Part shown: piece after piece, positions 8,286-16,586 of the stretch | Layout of the letters: each line of letters opens with the position of its first letter | Numbering within the stretch: the first letter of the stretch is position 1 | Source of the DNA: Flavobacteriaceae bacterium | GTDB taxonomy: Bacteria; Bacteroidota; Bacteroidia; Flavobacteriales; Flavobacteriaceae | Direction of reading: 5' to 3' | Assembly (NCBI GenBank): GCA_013042255.1 | Contig: JABDQK010000171.1 | Location: 1-26,056 of the forward strand | DNA length: 26,056 nt | Notes under the pieces: model-generated | The model's database searches: none | What the model saw: only the letters and a program-made list of their open reading frames with translations | Told to the model about the DNA's origin: nothing | Position numbers and translations under genes: made by a program

Positions 8286-8576
8286 TTATTTTACTTCAAC
8301 GTTACTCTTAACTCCTTCAACAAAAACCTTAGCGGGTTTGAATGCCGGGATGTTGTGAGCAGGTATTTTGATTGTTGTATTCTTAGAAATATTCCTACCT
8401 GTCTTTTCTGCACGTGTTTTGATAATAAAACTACCAAAACCTCTTAGGTACACATTGTCTCCGTTTTCAAGGGATGATTTTACTTCCTCCATAAAGGTTT
8501 CCACCGTGGCTTGCACATCACCTTTTTCAATTCCCAGTTTCTCTGAGATCTTAGATACGATATCTGCTTTCGTCAT
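8286..8576 (-). CDS. HU/IHF family DNA-binding protein
   Basis: HU-family proteins are small nucleoid proteins that dimerise and bend DNA. The 96-residue product has the full family layout: helical N-terminal part (MTKADIVSKISEKLGIEKGDVQATVETF), the signature LRGFGSFIIKTRAEKTGRN, and the DNA-binding arm containing IPAHNIPAFKPAK. The IPA-x-x-x-P segment corresponds to the arm tip with its intercalating Pro. The C-terminal extension of a few residues (VEGVKSNVEVK) is unremarkable. It starts at ATG 8576 behind a minus-strand TAnnTTTG box and is probably the first gene of a unit with the small basic ORF and rng. Whether it is HU-like or IHF-like cannot be decided. Confidence 0.95.
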   Translation of the reverse strand: MTKADIVSKISEKLGIEKGDVQATVETFMEEVKSSLENGDNVYLRGFGSFIIKTRAEKTGRNISKNTTIKIPAHNIPAFKPAKVFVEGVKSNVEVK

Positions 8577-8612
8577 GTTTATGTTTACTTAAACTGTTAT
8601 TTTTCAGGCTTG

Positions 8613-8620
8613 CAAATATA
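8613..8620 (-). promoter_or_regulatory. -7 box for the HU-rng unit
   Basis: On the minus strand TATATTTG matches TAnnTTTG exactly, 36 bp before the HU start codon. No TTG is seen at the ideal spacing upstream. Confidence 0.5.
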
Positions 8621-8696
8621 TAAATATTATTCATTCTTTTATCCTAATCAACTAATTTTAAGTCTTTAAAAGCGTACTTTCGATCACTTTTTCTTT

Positions 8697-9740
8697 ATGA
8701 GCAATTTTTCTAAAACCCTTCTCGACTGGTATTCAAAAAACAAGAGAGAACTTCCCTGGAGAGAAACCAAGGACCCATATAGGATATGGCTATCGGAGAT
8801 TATCCTGCAACAAACGAGGATAGCACAAGGGTTACCCTACTATGAAAGATTTATTTCGCAGTATCCGAGTATATTTAAATTAGCTGAAGCCGATGAACAG
8901 GAAATCTTACGGCTTTGGCAAGGACTGGGATATTATTCTCGGGCTCGCAATATGCATGCCGCGGCTAAAACTGTCGTTCGGGAATATCAAGGGGAGTTTC
9001 CTGACTCCTATGATGAGATTGTCAAACTAAAAGGGATAGGAGATTATACTGCCAGTGCCATTGCTTCCATTTGCTTCGGCGCACCAACAGCAGTGGTAGA
9101 CGGAAATGTTTACAGGGTGTTAGCCCGAAATTTTGGAATTGATCTGCCCATCAACAGTACGGAAGGAATAAAATATTTTAAAAAGCTGGCCACAGAAGTT
9201 ATGGATGAATCCCGGATTGCCGATTACAATCAGGCCATCATGGAATTCGGAGCCCTTCAATGTAAACCAAAAAGCCCTGACTGCCCCGGTTGTCCTCTAA
9301 ATAAAGCATGTATCGCCCTGGAACAGAACAGAGTGGCAGAGTTGCCGATAAAGCTAAAAAAAGGGAAGGTCAGGATCCGACATTTTAATTATCTCGTTTT
9401 CCTCGATAATAAAGGGAATACCCGACTCAACAAGCGTCTGGGCAAAGGGATTTGGCAACACTTATACGAGTTTCCGATGATTGAAACTAATCGATTATTA
9501 GAACCTGAGGAAGTGTACGAATCCCTTGTGCAGGAAAATAAAAATCCCAAAGAAATTGTACTCTGGCAGAAAGATCCGGTGGTTCATAAACTGTCCCACC
9601 AACATCTGGTTACCAGGTTTTTAATAGTGGAGATGGAAGAGCAATTCGCCGATGGGATACCCATGCAAAATGTGGAGGATTATCCTACCCCTGTATTGGT
9701 CTCAGAATTCCTCGATACATTTAAAAATTCGTACTTTTGA
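8697..9740 (+). CDS. mutY: A/G-specific adenine glycosylase
   Basis: MutY removes adenine mispaired with 8-oxoguanine. The 347-residue protein shows catalytic Glu34 in SEIILQQTRIAQG, the helix-hairpin-helix LKGIGDYTASAIAS, and Asp135 in VVDGNVYRVLAR. The 4Fe-4S cluster ligands are Cys189, Cys196, Cys199 and Cys205, with the classic C-x6-C-x2-C-x5-C spacing. The C-terminal third (from about residue 225) is the Nudix-like domain that reads 8-oxoG, with KGIWQHLYEFPMIE and KLSHQHLVTRF. Start is ATG 8697, and length is normal. It is divergent from the HU gene and 14 bp upstream of ssb. The last codons (TAC TTT TGA) contain a promoter-like box for ssb. Confidence 0.96.
   Translation: MSNFSKTLLDWYSKNKRELPWRETKDPYRIWLSEIILQQTRIAQGLPYYERFISQYPSIFKLAEADEQEILRLWQGLGYYSRARNMHAAAKTVVREYQGEFPDSYDEIVKLKGIGDYTASAIASICFGAPTAVVDGNVYRVLARNFGIDLPINSTEGIKYFKKLATEVMDESRIADYNQAIMEFGALQCKPKSPDCPGCPLNKACIALEQNRVAELPIKLKKGKVRIRHFNYLVFLDNKGNTRLNKRLGKGIWQHLYEFPMIETNRLLEPEEVYESLVQENKNPKEIVLWQKDPVVHKLSHQHLVTRFLIVEMEEQFADGIPMQNVEDYPTPVLVSEFLDTFKNSYF
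9732..9739 (+). promoter_or_regulatory. -7 box for ssb inside the mutY stop
   Basis: TACTTTTG matches TAnnTTTG and is formed by the final Tyr-Phe-stop codons of mutY, 15 bp before the ssb ATG. No TTG sits 19 bp upstream, so the -33 element is not supported. Confidence 0.4.
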
Positions 9741-9754
9741 TTTAAATAAGAGAC

Positions 9755-10225
9755 ATGAGCGGAACATTGAATAAAGTTATGCTGATCGGGCATTTAGGGG
9801 ATGAAGTTAAACTTCATTATTTTGAAGGTGGAAACTGCATTGGAAGATTCCCAATTGCTACGAACGAATCCTATACCAATAAGCAGACAGGTGAGAAAGT
9901 CACTACCACTGAATGGCACAACATTGTCGTTCGTAATAAGGCCGCAGAAATCTGTGAAAAATACCTGAATAAAGGGGATAAGATCTATGTAGAAGGCAGA
10001 TTAAAGACCAGACAATGGCAGGGAGAAGACGGAGTCACCAAATACACTACCGAGATTCATGTTCAGGACTTTACATTCCTTACCAGCAAACAGGACAGCA
10101 TGTCCGGAGGGCAGCAGAGCTCTTCAGGAAATACCGCAGCTGGCGGGAAAGCGCCCAAGGCAGAAAAACCTGAACCCACCGGGACCATGGCAACTTCCGA
10201 ACAGGATGACGATTTGCCATTTTGA
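9755..10225 (+). CDS. ssb: single-stranded DNA-binding protein
   Basis: SSB coats single-stranded DNA during replication, repair and recombination and recruits partner proteins by its C-terminal tip. The 156-residue product has the OB-fold domain over residues 1-110, starting MSGTLNKVMLIGHLGDEVKL with the conserved TEWHNIVV and YLNKGDKIYVEGRLKTRQW. A linker rich in Gly, Ser, Pro and Lys follows, and then the acidic tip DDDLPF, a close match to the usual DDDIPF. Start is ATG 9755. It lies 14 bp after mutY and 23 bp before gldE. Confidence 0.97.
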   Translation: MSGTLNKVMLIGHLGDEVKLHYFEGGNCIGRFPIATNESYTNKQTGEKVTTTEWHNIVVRNKAAEICEKYLNKGDKIYVEGRLKTRQWQGEDGVTKYTTEIHVQDFTFLTSKQDSMSGGQQSSSGNTAAGGKAPKAEKPEPTGTMATSEQDDDLPF

Positions 10226-10248
10226 TCTCTTAAATAACTGAAATACGC

Positions 10249-11577
10249 GTGGATCCGGATCCTTTTGAAGTACTTTTTGGTTTTGCAGCTTACGATAACC
10301 TCTTTGTCTTTAAGACCATCTTTCTGTTTGTTCTTCTGTTCTGCTCGGCATTGATTTCCGGTGCTGAAGTGGCTTTCTTTAGCCTTTCGATAACCGAATT
10401 AAAAGATATACAGGAAAAAAATACTTCCCCGGGGGGAATTGTCGTAAAACTGCTCGAAAGACCTAAAAAGCTTTTAGCGACCATCCTCATCGCCAATAAT
10501 GCCATCAATATTGGCATCGTGCTACTTTTTAGTGATCTTGGAGACACCCTGTTTTCTTCTATTACCTATCAGATCATGGGGGTAATATCCATCCGCTTCC
10601 TGCTCGAAGTAGTAGTTGCTACCCTCTTAATTCTGATGTTCGGTGAGATCTTGCCGAAGATATATGCCAACCGTAACAGGCAACAATTTTCACATTTAAT
10701 GGCCTACCCTTTGCGGGTTCTGGATTTCTTGCTGACTCCGCTGAGCAGCCCTATGAGATCGGCTACCATCTATCTCTACAACCGTTTTGGGAAACAAAAA
10801 TCCAGCCTTAGTGTGGACCATTTATCACAGGCACTGGAATTAACATCGGAGGGAGATACTACCAAAGAGGAGCAGAAGATTCTCGAAGGGATTGTGTCCT
10901 TCGGAAATACAGATACCAAACAGGTTATGCGACCCCGAATCGACATTTTTGCCCTGAGGGAAGACATGAAATTCGCGGAAGTAATAGATGAAATTAAAAA
11001 GCACGGCTATTCCCGTATTCCCGTGTTTTCGGATAATATTGACAAGGTGATCGGGGTACTTTACGTAAAGGACCTGCTGCCGTACATAGAACGAAAGCAA
11101 TTTACCTGGATTTCCCTGATCAGGGAACCGTACTTTGTTCCTGAAAACAAGAAACTAGACGATTTGCTGCTCGAATTTCAGGAAAAAAAGATTCATCTGG
11201 CCGTAGTCGTGGACGAATATGGCGGCACTTCGGGAATCGTAACTCTCGAAGACATTATCGAGGAAATTGTGGGAGATATCAGCGATGAGTTTGACGATGA
11301 AGATCTCATATTCTCTAAATTGGATGACCATAATTTTGTATTCGATGGAAAAACGACTCTAAAGGATTTTTACAGGGTAGCCAAGATCGAAGATGAAACC
11401 GAATTTGAGGGTAAAAAAGGTGAATCTGAGACCATAGCAGGCTTTGTTCTGGAGATCGCAGGTAGCTTTCCCAAGAGAGGTGAAATGATTCAATTTAACA
11501 ATTACCAGTTTGTTGTGGAAAGCCTCGACAAAAAAAGATTAATACAGATAAAAATTACCTTGCCGAATGAGAATTAA
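10249..11577 (+). CDS. gldE: gliding motility-associated protein GldE (CNNM/CBS membrane protein)
   Basis: The 442-residue protein has the layout of the CorC/HlyC-type hemolysin family: an N-terminal DUF21 membrane domain of about four helices (residues 15-150, with SGAEVAFFSLS and FGEILPKIYANRN), a CBS pair (about 205-330; VMRPRIDIFALRED, GYSRIPVFSDN, VVDEYGGTSGIVTLEDIIEE), and a C-terminal CorC_HlyC domain. In flavobacteria the version next to gldD is GldE, needed for gliding and linked to the type IX secretion machinery. The start is GTG at 10249; an in-frame TAA at 10231-10233 leaves no ATG before the conserved part. It overlaps gldD by 11 bp, supporting the assignment and co-translation. 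Confidence 0.93.
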   Translation: MDPDPFEVLFGFAAYDNLFVFKTIFLFVLLFCSALISGAEVAFFSLSITELKDIQEKNTSPGGIVVKLLERPKKLLATILIANNAINIGIVLLFSDLGDTLFSSITYQIMGVISIRFLLEVVVATLLILMFGEILPKIYANRNRQQFSHLMAYPLRVLDFLLTPLSSPMRSATIYLYNRFGKQKSSLSVDHLSQALELTSEGDTTKEEQKILEGIVSFGNTDTKQVMRPRIDIFALREDMKFAEVIDEIKKHGYSRIPVFSDNIDKVIGVLYVKDLLPYIERKQFTWISLIREPYFVPENKKLDDLLLEFQEKKIHLAVVVDEYGGTSGIVTLEDIIEEIVGDISDEFDDEDLIFSKLDDHNFVFDGKTTLKDFYRVAKIEDETEFEGKKGESETIAGFVLEIAGSFPKRGEMIQFNNYQFVVESLDKKRLIQIKITLPNEN

Positions 11578-12121
11578 GTATACAGCCTTGCTGTTTTGTT
11601 TCGTCTTTTTCCTTAGTTCATGTCAGGATGAGGTCCTTCCCAAACCCAAGGCTCAACTTCGTCTTGAGTACTCAGCAGGCGAATCCAAGGTCATAAACAC
11701 GCCGGCTTACAGCTTTCAATATAACAGTATTGCGCGAGTACAGGATCTCAAGTCTTCCTCTTTTACCCTGGAGTACCCCACCCTTAAAGGGGCTATTTAC
11801 CTCACGTACAGACCAGTGGAGAACAACCTCTTGGAATTGGTATCCGATGCTCAAAAACTCTCATACGAACACGTGGTAAGAGCGGATAATATCCTTGAGC
11901 AAAAATATATTGATGAAAAGCAAAGGGTTTTCGGAATGTTTTATGAGGTGAAAGGGAATGCCGCTTCACAGGCACAGTTCTATGCTACCGACAGCACACA
12001 ACACTTCCTTACAGGATCTCTTTACTTCTACGCCAAACCCAATTACGATTCAATTTATCCGGCAGCAGTGTATCTGCAACAAGACGTAAGGCAAATCATG
12101 GAAACACTGAAATGGAAGTAA
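11567..12121 (+). CDS. gldD: gliding motility lipoprotein GldD
   Basis: GldD is a lipoprotein required for flavobacterial gliding and T9SS function; its molecular role is unclear. The 184-residue product begins with a lipoprotein signal peptide ending in the lipobox FLSSC, with Cys19 as the lipidated residue. The mature part starts with the family's PKPKAQLRLEY and then shows the YSFQYNSIA, TLEYPTLKGAIYLTYRPV and LVSDAQKLSYEH blocks typical of GldD, ending in the QDVRQIMETLKWK helix. Length matches the family. Start is ATG 11567, inside the end of gldE, and its last 10 bases overlap the start of the downstream PLP enzyme, so the three genes look like one unit. Confidence 0.93.
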   Translation: MRIKYTALLFCFVFFLSSCQDEVLPKPKAQLRLEYSAGESKVINTPAYSFQYNSIARVQDLKSSSFTLEYPTLKGAIYLTYRPVENNLLELVSDAQKLSYEHVVRADNILEQKYIDEKQRVFGMFYEVKGNAASQAQFYATDSTQHFLTGSLYFYAKPNYDSIYPAAVYLQQDVRQIMETLKWK

Positions 12122-13074
12122 AAGAAAATGCCCTGGAACCAGGAGGTAGTCAGTTGCCGGCTTGTTACGAAAAGATAAAGCCCTATATCCACAAAACGCC
12201 TGTCCTCACTTCGCGATTGATCAATGACATAACCGGGGCAGAGGTCTATTTTAAATGCGAGAACTTTCAAAGGATGGGGGCCTACAAAATGCGAGGAGCT
12301 ACTCACGCACTGCTTCAACTCACCGATGAAGAACGAAGTAAGGGAGTTGTGACGCATTCTTCGGGAAACTTTGCACAGGCGCTCGCCCTTGCCGCCCGAA
12401 CGTTAAATGTGACAGCGCATATTGTTATGCCAACATCAGCCCCTGAGGTAAAAAAGAAAGGGGTTTTGGAATACGGAGGAATTATTTACGAATGTGAACC
12501 TACCTTGGCAGCCAGAAATGCAGCTGCAGCCGAAATTCAACAAAAGACCGGGGCAGTATTTTTGCATCCTTCCAACGACCCCAATGTCATTCTCGGACAG
12601 GGGACAGCTGCCTTCGAACTCTTACAAGACTATCCACAGCTCAACTACCTTTTGCTTCCTGTTGGTGGTGGCGGACTCATAGCGGGTTCGGCTCTGGCAG
12701 CCGCGTACTTTGGAAATAATTGCAAGGTTATTGGCACTGAACCCTTTGAAGTGGACGATGCTTACAGATCCCTGAAAAGTGGTAAAATCGAAGAAAATAA
12801 AACGACGAATACTGTCGCCGATGGCCTTAAAACCCAATTGGGAAGTAATACCCTCCCCGTGATCTTAGATAAGGTTGAAAGGATTATCAGGGTAGAGGAA
12901 CAGGAAATCATAGCTGCAATGCGCCTCATTTGGGAAAGGATGAAGATAGTAGTTGAACCCTCCAGTGCGGTTGCGCTTGCCGGATTATACAGAGAGCGTT
13001 CGCTCTTTAAAGAGAAGCAGGTAGGTATCATTATTTCCGGGGGAAATGTGGATCTCTCAAGCCTTCCCTTTTAG
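12112..13074 (+). CDS. PLP-dependent serine racemase/threonine dehydratase-like enzyme
   Basis: A fold-type II PLP enzyme of 320 residues without an ACT regulatory domain. The PLP Lys is Lys59 in GAYKMRGA. The phosphate-binding Gly loop is VGGGGLIAG (185-188), and the end SGGNVDLSSLPF matches this family. Residues match mammalian serine racemase closely in position: Ser84 in HSSGNF, metal-site Glu210 and Asp216 in GTEPFEVDDAYRS. The residue after the Asn of SSGN is Phe rather than the usual His. It may act as serine racemase, serine/threonine deaminase or hydroxyaspartate dehydratase; sequence alone does not settle which. The start at 12112 overlaps gldD by 10 bp, so it is probably co-transcribed. 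Its stop overlaps that of the convergent lipoprotein by 4 bp. Confidence 0.85.
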   Translation: MEVKENALEPGGSQLPACYEKIKPYIHKTPVLTSRLINDITGAEVYFKCENFQRMGAYKMRGATHALLQLTDEERSKGVVTHSSGNFAQALALAARTLNVTAHIVMPTSAPEVKKKGVLEYGGIIYECEPTLAARNAAAAEIQQKTGAVFLHPSNDPNVILGQGTAAFELLQDYPQLNYLLLPVGGGGLIAGSALAAAYFGNNCKVIGTEPFEVDDAYRSLKSGKIEENKTTNTVADGLKTQLGSNTLPVILDKVERIIRVEEQEIIAAMRLIWERMKIVVEPSSAVALAGLYRERSLFKEKQVGIIISGGNVDLSSLPF

Positions 13075-13496
13075 TCTTCAGCAAGCAACTCCTCAGCTTT
13101 TGCGATACTGTTGTTAATATCCTCTTTAAGCTGATTTACCTTTTCCTCTTCTTCTAAAAGCCACTGCTTTTTTTCATCATTCAACTCCTTTCCGTTCAGA
13201 ATCTCATCAGAATCAAAACGCGCACCAAAACCTTGCATCCAATCCATCATCGACTTATGGGCTGCCTGGAGATCTTTCATGGCGATCATATAATCTTTCC
13301 CGGTTTCAGTAGTATCGGCCATAGGTTTTAATTGGGCGACCAACTTACTGATGGTACTCATCTTTGGCATTACTTCATCATGTACCGCCATTACTTCTTC
13401 CATTTTTGAGGAGGTCTCCGCCTTTTTCGGTTCCGTTTTGCAGGAGATACTAATAAGAAGTAGTGATAATAGTGCGATTGTAGTTCTAATAGACAT
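13071..13496 (-). CDS. small predicted lipoprotein, function unknown
   Basis: From ATG 13496 the product has 141 residues: a signal peptide MSIRTTIALLSLLLISISC with a lipobox Cys at residue 19, then a Lys/Glu-rich helical body. The segment MEEVMAVHDEVMPKMSTISK and the C-terminal region (EEEEKVNQLKEDINNSIAKAEELL) look like coiled-coil helices. An upstream in-frame ATG at 13517 would add seven residues before the signal peptide and is less likely. I do not recognise a characterised family; similar Bacteroidota proteins are sometimes labelled viral A-type inclusion protein on weak coiled-coil similarity, which says nothing about role. It is divergent from the EamA transporter and convergent with the PLP enzyme. 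Confidence 0.75.
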   Translation of the reverse strand: MSIRTTIALLSLLLISISCKTEPKKAETSSKMEEVMAVHDEVMPKMSTISKLVAQLKPMADTTETGKDYMIAMKDLQAAHKSMMDWMQGFGARFDSDEILNGKELNDEKKQWLLEEEEKVNQLKEDINNSIAKAEELLAED

Positions 13497-13583
13497 AGTA
13501 GATTCTTTTATTAGCATAAAATTACGAAAGTGTATCCTGACTAATTCAGGAAATTACTTCATTTTTGCGCAAATTCTAAAAAG

Positions 13584-14474
13584 TTGAGCGACGTAAACCG
13601 CAAATGGGTCTACCTTATTGTCCTCTCCATTATTTGGGGTACTTCCTATATCCTTATCAAAAAAGGTCTTGAAGGTTTTACGCCAATTCAACTGGGATCG
13701 GTTCGTATTGTGATTACTTCAGTAGTTCTCCTTTCCTTGGGATTCAAATCACTCAGGAATATTGCTCGAAAAGAATGGTTTTGGATAGCTCTTTCAGGTC
13801 TTTTTGGAAGTTTTATTCCGGTTTTCCTTTTTTCCTATGCCGAAACTGAAATTGACAGTAGTATTGCTTCCATCCTTAATTCATTGGTACCCCTTTTTAC
13901 CATCCTTATTGGGTTCTTAGCTTTTAAAATTTCTTTTTCTCGTAATCAGTTGGCAGGTGTTCTCGTAGGTTTATTCGGGGCGATCCTGCTGATTTATATG
14001 GGCTCTAATGTAAATCCGGATCAGAATTACTGGTATGCCGGACTCGTGGTTATCGCTACCATTCTCTATGCTTGTAATGCCAATATTATCAAGAGTAAAT
14101 TACAGGAGGTATCGGCTATGGGGATTGCAGCGGGTAACTTTGCCTTTATGGTCCTTCCCGCCCTGATATTGATGTTCTATTCGGGTGCACTAAGCAGTAC
14201 GGTTAGAGAAGGAGAATATTTTATGAGCTCTTTGGGTTATGTCATTCTCCTGAGTATTATCGGGACTTGTGTGGCCAAGGTGATGTTCAACCGATTGATC
14301 CAGATATCCTCCCCGGTATTTTCAGTCTCTGTAACTTACCTAATTCCGGTGGTAGGAATCTTCTGGGGATTGATCGATGGAGAACGCTTCAGTGTTTGGC
14401 AGGTGGTTGCATCAGGAATCATATTACTGGGAGTCTACCTGGTCAATAAAAAAAGAAACGCATCCCAGTCCTGA
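13584..14474 (+). CDS. EamA/DMT family transporter
   Basis: The 296-residue protein has about ten membrane helices arranged as two EamA repeats. The first starts with VYLIVLSIIWGTSYILIKKGL, and the second starts near YWYAGLVVIATILYACNANIIKS. The SIIWGTSYI and Pro-rich VTYLIPVVGIFWG motifs are typical of drug/metabolite transporters that export amino acids or metabolites. The substrate cannot be inferred. The start is TTG 13584, giving MSDVNRKW right before the first helix; no ATG lies nearby. The 3' end of the gene forms one arm of the terminator for the convergent M16 operon, and its TGA stop lies in the hairpin loop. Confidence 0.88.
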   Translation: MSDVNRKWVYLIVLSIIWGTSYILIKKGLEGFTPIQLGSVRIVITSVVLLSLGFKSLRNIARKEWFWIALSGLFGSFIPVFLFSYAETEIDSSIASILNSLVPLFTILIGFLAFKISFSRNQLAGVLVGLFGAILLIYMGSNVNPDQNYWYAGLVVIATILYACNANIIKSKLQEVSAMGIAAGNFAFMVLPALILMFYSGALSSTVREGEYFMSSLGYVILLSIIGTCVAKVMFNRLIQISSPVFSVSVTYLIPVVGIFWGLIDGERFSVWQVVASGIILLGVYLVNKKRNASQS

Positions 14475-14484
14475 GATGCGTTTC
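14448..14484 (-). terminator. terminator of the M16 peptidase unit
   Basis: On the minus strand, 20 bp after the M16 stop, a perfect 10-bp stem (GAAACGCATC / GATGCGTTTC) with a 10-nt loop is followed by seven T residues. The distal arm and T tract lie inside the last codons of the convergent EamA gene. On the plus strand there is only a short T run, so it is mainly a minus-strand terminator. Confidence 0.85.
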
Positions 14485-14504
14485 ATCAATTAGATTGTAT
14501 TCGT

Positions 14505-16583
14505 TTATTCGAAATCTGCCTCAGTCACTGTATAATTGATAACAGCTTCAAGTAACTTGACTTCGATAGTCTGTGGCCCAAGATTACTGGTCTTCATTGT
14601 CGGGAATTTAATTCCGTCAAACTCCTGATAATCCATCAACATGCTTTCCTGATTTTGGGTTTGCCCATTCATGGAAGTTACAGACGCTTCCTTCACTTTC
14701 AGACCTGTTTCCACATCGTAGAAGTAAGTTGATTGTACCACTTTTCCGGGAACCTCGATTTTAATTACTTCTTTCCCATCCAACATTTCGGTTCCGCCAA
14801 TTTTGGCATCCGGGTTGGTCGCAATCTTTTGCTCCGGGAAGATTCCCATAGAATTCTTCATGTCTTGCTGAAGATCCGGAGGTAATGGTGTTTTATTAGC
14901 CCCCTGCTTCATGTACAACTCGTCGCCCTTGGCAATAACTCCCATCATCGGAGCATTGTTCATAAAGGTTGTTTGAGCGTATTTATCTGCAGTTTTCTTT
15001 TCCTCCACTTTGATGGTAGCTCCCATTGCACTGCCTTCATAGACGAGCTTTAGGGATTCTATGGCAGCGACATTGTCTTTCCCGCCAATAGCCTCAAAAT
15101 ATTTATCGATCACCGACTGCACTGTTACACCCTCTGGCACATTGGCCTCGTAATCAGGTTTCTCAGTTTCATTAGCGTATTTGTCAAAGTATTTGACTGG
15201 AACCGACTTCCCATTAAAAGTGACCTTCTCGAGATTTTCCAGAACTTCACTTCCCTTACCGGCTACAACTACTCTCGCATTTTTTGCAGAGAAGTATTTA
15301 CCCGCTGCTGCCTGAACATCTTCAATGGTTATGGCATTGATCCTCTCAAGGTAAGTCTTGTAGAAGTCACTAGGCAGGTCCTCCGTTTCAATATTAAGAG
15401 CGTACCTCGCTATGGTCGATGGTCTTTCAAGAGCCATCACAAAGTTCCCCACGTATTTAGCCTTAGTATTTTCTAATTCCTTGGCCGATACTGGTTCCTT
15501 GGCAATTCTGTCAATTTCAGTAAGCAATTCAACTACTGAGCTATCAGTTACCATATTCCTAACGCTAGCTGAAGCTCTGAATAATGAAGGCACATATTTA
15601 TTGTCTCCAATACGTGAATACGAACCATAGGTATACCCTTTATCCTCCCTTAAATTGAGAAATAACCTGGCTTCACCTCCGCCTCCGAGGATCTGATTGG
15701 CAACAATAGCAGGAAGGTAATCCTGATCTTTCATTTTCAGATCTACGAGGTTTTGGACCGCAATTTCGGATTGTACCGCATTAGGGACGTCTACAAAGTT
15801 GATCTGTGTGTACTGAGCATCCAAAGGTTTGGAGAACGATAAAGAGGGAGGCGCAGCCTTTGTCCATGGCGTAAATGCCTCGGTAACCAATTCTTTGACC
15901 TGATCGAACTCTACATCCCCGATGACCACCAAATAAGCATTGGCAGGTACAAAGTAACTCTGATAGAACCGGTTTACATCTATCAAGCTTACGTTGTTAA
16001 CCGTTTCTTCGGTTGTGAATTCTCCATAAGGATGATCGGTACCATAAGCTAGTGCTCTTTGCACCCTTCCTGCAATAGCAGAAACATCCTTTTCCTGAGT
16101 TTTAAGTCCGGTTATCAGTTTATCCTTCTCTTTGTCGAATTCCTCCTGAGTGAAATTGGGATTAATAGCGGCATCGGCCATTAATTCCAGGATTCGTGGA
16201 AAATATTTAGAGAGGGAACTGGCAAATGCGCTTTGAGAACCGAAACTGATACTCGCGCCCAGAAAATCAACTTCTTCATTGAATTCATCTTTAGGAATTG
16301 ATGTTGATCCGTTTCCTATCAGTGACCCGGTAAGACTAGCCACTCCAGCCTTGTCTCCTTCCACTATGGGAGGATTGTCTAAAGTTAGCTGCATAGAGAC
16401 CCTGGGTAATTTGTGATTTTCCACCACCATGACTTTTAAACCATTGGCGAGCTCAAACTGCTGTGGATCGTCCAGATTGATCTCCGGTGCTGGCCCGGGT
16501 TCTGGCATCTTTGAACGGTCTATCTGTGCACTGACGGATACCGTTATAAATGCAATTATTAAAGTGTAAATTATTCTTTTCAT
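14505..16583 (-). CDS. M16 family peptidase-like subunit lacking the zinc motif, with C-terminal LolA-like domain
   Basis: The 692-residue protein has a signal peptide (MKRIIYTLIIAFITVSVSA) and two M16 domains (about 40-470). Where active M16 enzymes have HxxEH, residues 79-93 read AGVASLTGSLIGNGS, so no zinc can be bound. The second half keeps the RANQILGGGGEARLFLNLRE-type M16 segment (here VANQILGGGGEARLF) and the KGYTYGSYS signature. From about residue 488 a further 200-residue beta-rich domain follows (YFEAIGGKDNVAAIESLKL..., FYDVETGLKVKE, MDYQEFDGIKFPT), resembling LolA/DUF4292-type lipid-binding folds. This looks like the non-catalytic half of an M16B heterodimer, paired with the catalytic gene whose stop lies 3 bp upstream. 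It probably acts in the periplasm. Confidence 0.87.
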   Translation of the reverse strand: MKRIIYTLIIAFITVSVSAQIDRSKMPEPGPAPEINLDDPQQFELANGLKVMVVENHKLPRVSMQLTLDNPPIVEGDKAGVASLTGSLIGNGSTSIPKDEFNEEVDFLGASISFGSQSAFASSLSKYFPRILELMADAAINPNFTQEEFDKEKDKLITGLKTQEKDVSAIAGRVQRALAYGTDHPYGEFTTEETVNNVSLIDVNRFYQSYFVPANAYLVVIGDVEFDQVKELVTEAFTPWTKAAPPSLSFSKPLDAQYTQINFVDVPNAVQSEIAVQNLVDLKMKDQDYLPAIVANQILGGGGEARLFLNLREDKGYTYGSYSRIGDNKYVPSLFRASASVRNMVTDSSVVELLTEIDRIAKEPVSAKELENTKAKYVGNFVMALERPSTIARYALNIETEDLPSDFYKTYLERINAITIEDVQAAAGKYFSAKNARVVVAGKGSEVLENLEKVTFNGKSVPVKYFDKYANETEKPDYEANVPEGVTVQSVIDKYFEAIGGKDNVAAIESLKLVYEGSAMGATIKVEEKKTADKYAQTTFMNNAPMMGVIAKGDELYMKQGANKTPLPPDLQQDMKNSMGIFPEQKIATNPDAKIGGTEMLDGKEVIKIEVPGKVVQSTYFYDVETGLKVKEASVTSMNGQTQNQESMLMDYQEFDGIKFPTMKTSNLGPQTIEVKLLEAVINYTVTEADFE

Positions 16584-16586
16584 CTT

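Noticed and set aside
12055..12357. 100-residue minus-strand frame over the gldD end
   Set aside because: Overlaps two well-supported plus-strand genes and shows no domain.
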